This document shows positions 63,776-64,000 of a DNA stretch of 64,000 nt, piece by piece. The DNA comes from a bacterium 210917-SL.2.15 (lineage in GTDB: Bacteria > Bacillota > Clostridia > Oscillospirales > Oscillospiraceae). The DNA lies in assembly GCA_020555605.1 (NCBI GenBank), contig JAJCJC010000011.1:1-64000 (forward strand). The letters are read 5' to 3'. The position numbers and the translations under genes were made by a program. The stretch's first letter is position 1; every line of letters starts with the position of its first letter. A model generated the notes under the pieces. That model was not told where the DNA came from. It did not search any database and saw only the letters and a list, made by a program, of their open reading frames with translations.

Positions 63776-64000
63776 ATGACGACGCCCGCCGGCGTTATTT
63801 TTGATATGGACGGCACACTGCTCGACTCCATGTTTTACTGGAACCAGGTCCCCGCGGACTGCCTGCGCCAGATCTACGGCAGGGAGCCAAAACCCGATCT
63901 GATGGATCGCCTGAAAGTGATGACCCTGCGCCAGGGCTGTGACTGGGTGCGCCGGGAATACGAGCTCTCCGCCGGTGCTGATGAGATCCGCGACGGCATC
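63776..64000 (+). CDS. HAD-superfamily hydrolase, N-terminal part
   Basis: The first 75 codons are in the window. They show the HAD motif I with both aspartates (GVIFDMDGTLLDSM) followed by a helical cap start, as in phosphoglycolate phosphatase or beta-phosphoglucomutase-like enzymes. AAAGGAG precedes the ATG. The rest lies beyond the window end, so the substrate class cannot be decided. Confidence 0.88.
   Translation, partial: MTTPAGVIFDMDGTLLDSMFYWNQVPADCLRQIYGREPKPDLMDRLKVMTLRQGCDWVRREYELSAGADEIRDGI

Overview
The window looks like a chromosomal segment of a moderately high-GC, low-motility-context member of the Bacillota (class Clostridia, most likely Oscillospiraceae or a close relative). 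The reasons are the unbroken S10-spc-alpha ribosomal operon with rpoA and rplQ, a LexA with a Gram-positive type LexA/DinR box, the rny-ymdB pair, a SpoVB-type flippase, the single-chain clostridial PurL, strong AGGAGG ribosome binding sites and sigma-A type promoters (TTGACA/TATAAT-like with 17 bp spacing). No species call is attempted.

Layout. 1-5111: the start of an exported protein on the minus strand, a long carB-dapF gene fusion, and a thiolase gene with a large in-frame internal deletion. 5112-14767: secA, pgeF, an orphan peptide-binding lipoprotein and purL, all on the plus strand. 14782-24147: minus-strand genes: a membrane-anchored unknown, a paired SMR exporter with a MerR regulator, lexA, a D,D-carboxypeptidase, secG, a polysaccharide deacetylase, a decayed Eis-type acetyltransferase and two tandem metallo-beta-lactamase-fold hydrolases. 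24150-25660: an accessory patch with a candidate structured small RNA driven by a near-consensus promoter, a 56-residue ribbon-helix-helix gene and an unknown gene. 25671-41838: the full ribosomal superoperon rpsJ to rplQ on the minus strand, including secY, adk, map, infA, rpmJ and rpoA, with its own promoter and a leader terminator. 42235-49962: PepSY protein, proS, unknowns, an orphan SbcD-type phosphoesterase, ymdB, rny and a cell-wall amidase. 50078-56921: rlmI, a small membrane protein and a GNAT, ferritin, a GT2 glycosyltransferase, then ilvA, rpe, recR. 56923-58241: an unusual compact cassette. 58556-64000: M23 endopeptidase, tRNA-Val, an M29 aminopeptidase, a SpoVB-like flippase and the start of a HAD phosphatase.

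The most unusual region is 56923-58241. Two imperfect inverted copies of a hairpin-rich repeat of about 235 bp face each other. Each contains a long palindrome whose stem is kept by paired substitutions and an intrinsic terminator pointing inward. Between them lie two small ribbon-helix-helix genes and a divergent XRE-type repressor gene, whose shared promoter region carries two copies of the same 21 bp palindromic site. A close paralogue of one ribbon-helix-helix gene sits 32 kb away, beside the candidate small RNA. This fits a small self-regulated genetic element of unknown function; no recombinase or toxin is visible in it.

Other points: the carB-dapF fusion joins pyrimidine/arginine and lysine/peptidoglycan precursor synthesis in one polypeptide with all DapF catalytic cysteines kept; two genes (thiolase and Eis) survive only as internally deleted reading frames; ribosomal protein S3 has a long Gly/Arg/Asn-rich tail. 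Housekeeping functions (translation, Sec secretion, cell wall, RNA decay, DNA repair) dominate the rest.
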